A stretch of DNA of 64,000 bases, taken from assembly GCA_024696005.1 (NCBI GenBank), contig JAILHF010000029.1, positions 1 through 64,000 of the forward strand. Reading direction: 5' to 3'. The stretch is from Lachnospiraceae bacterium (GTDB lineage Bacteria; Bacillota; Clostridia; Lachnospirales; Lachnospiraceae). Of this stretch, positions 63,799 through 64,000 are shown piece by piece. The first letter of the stretch is position 1. Every line of letters starts with the position of its first letter. The position numbers and the translations under genes are program-made. The notes below the pieces were generated by a model that was not told the origin of the DNA, searched no databases, and saw only the letters and a list, made by a program, of their open reading frames with translations.

Positions 63799-64000
63799 AT
63801 GCGTAAGGATTTAACGGAAGTGGTTTTCATTCTGGACAGAAGCGGTTCCATGAGCGGACTGGAGCGCGACACGATCGGCGGCTTCAATTCCATGATCGAA
63901 AAGCAACGCAAGGAAAAGGGAGAGGCGCTGATCTCCACGGTGCTTTTCGATGACAAGAACGAGGTGCTTTATGACAGGATCCCGGTCAGCCGGGTGGAGC
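63799..64000 (+). CDS. vWA-domain protein (N terminus, cut by window)
   Basis: The first 67 residues are visible and the gene runs off the right edge. The chain opens with the metal-ion-dependent adhesion site: VVFILDRSGSMSGLERDTIGGF (DxSxS) and SMIEKQRKE, as in small bacterial von Willebrand factor A proteins. The rest of the site and any C-terminal domain are outside the window. GGAGG lies 9-10 bases before ATG 63799, and a TATAAT at 63738-63743 may be its -10. Confidence 0.85.
   Translation, partial: MRKDLTEVVFILDRSGSMSGLERDTIGGFNSMIEKQRKEKGEALISTVLFDDKNEVLYDRIPVSRVE

Overview
The window looks like chromosome of a GC-rich member of the Clostridia, most likely Lachnospiraceae or a close relative. 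The evidence is the large Gram-positive type SRP RNA, the rqcP/yabO - divIC - tilS - ftsH gene order, a FabK/FabT-type fatty acid synthesis operon, S-layer/surface proteins built from Ig-like repeats, sodium:alanine symporter, FprA flavodiiron protein and strong Shine-Dalgarno sites before nearly every gene. This placement is inferred from gene content only. I found no rRNA, tRNA, insertion sequence, prophage or CRISPR array. Genes are dense and no gene-free stretch exceeds 300 bases.

Layout. 1-94: tail of an unknown gene. 322-590: SRP RNA with its own promoter, abutting two large YYY/DUF2298-type membrane proteins (599-4800). 4882-10630: aconitase-family hydratase, alanine/sodium symporter, endonuclease III, an SCP2-like protein with a histone-H1-like tail, and a DUF1858 redox protein. 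10782-14347: YcxB-like protein, FapA-like protein carrying EIR-x-GL repeats, and an HD-GYP response regulator. 14344-17165: D-Ala-D-Ala carboxypeptidase, TrmB, ThrH. 17335-22179: type IV-like pilin, HAD phosphatase, ABC-class ATPase, RsuA, dihydroorotase. 22189-27637 (minus strand): a membrane protein with a long FG-nucleoporin-like tail, followed by a heterodimeric ABC exporter. 27859-33434: secreted Ig-like protein, flavodiiron protein, AIM24-family protein and a first acyl carrier protein. 33507-41628: sugar aminotransferase, CCA-adding enzyme, PEGA lipoprotein, HU, RqcP, DivIC, TilS, FtsH. 41906-53367: CDF metal transporter, macro-domain protein, LytTR regulator with membrane partner, a 1911-residue surface protein and a lipoprotein. 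53606-55711: VanY-type carboxypeptidase and MATE exporter. 55864-63665: a complete FabT-controlled type II fatty acid synthesis operon (acpP, fabK, fabD, fabG, fabF, fabZ, fused accD-accA, fabH, fabT). 63799 onward: start of a vWA protein cut by the window edge.

How the parts work together. The fab operon is the best-defined system: a perfect 13-3-13 palindrome matching the known FabT box lies between its promoter and acpP, and the last gene is FabT itself, so acyl-ACP feedback probably controls the operon and its own repressor. The HU-to-FtsH block is the classical Firmicute cell-division/tRNA-modification neighbourhood, but it lacks yabP, yabQ, spoIIE and hpt, which hints at a lineage that no longer sporulates. 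The most unusual item is the FG-repeat protein at 25763-27637: two membrane segments, an outside domain and about 410 residues of predicted cytoplasmic low-complexity FG/LPLG repeats, in one operon with an ABC exporter.

Several genes (7231, 18521, 33507, 38022, 45910, and the gene after the SRP RNA) start within about 9-35 bases of a terminator-like hairpin. This recurring layout suggests read-through or attenuation, or promoters buried in the preceding gene.
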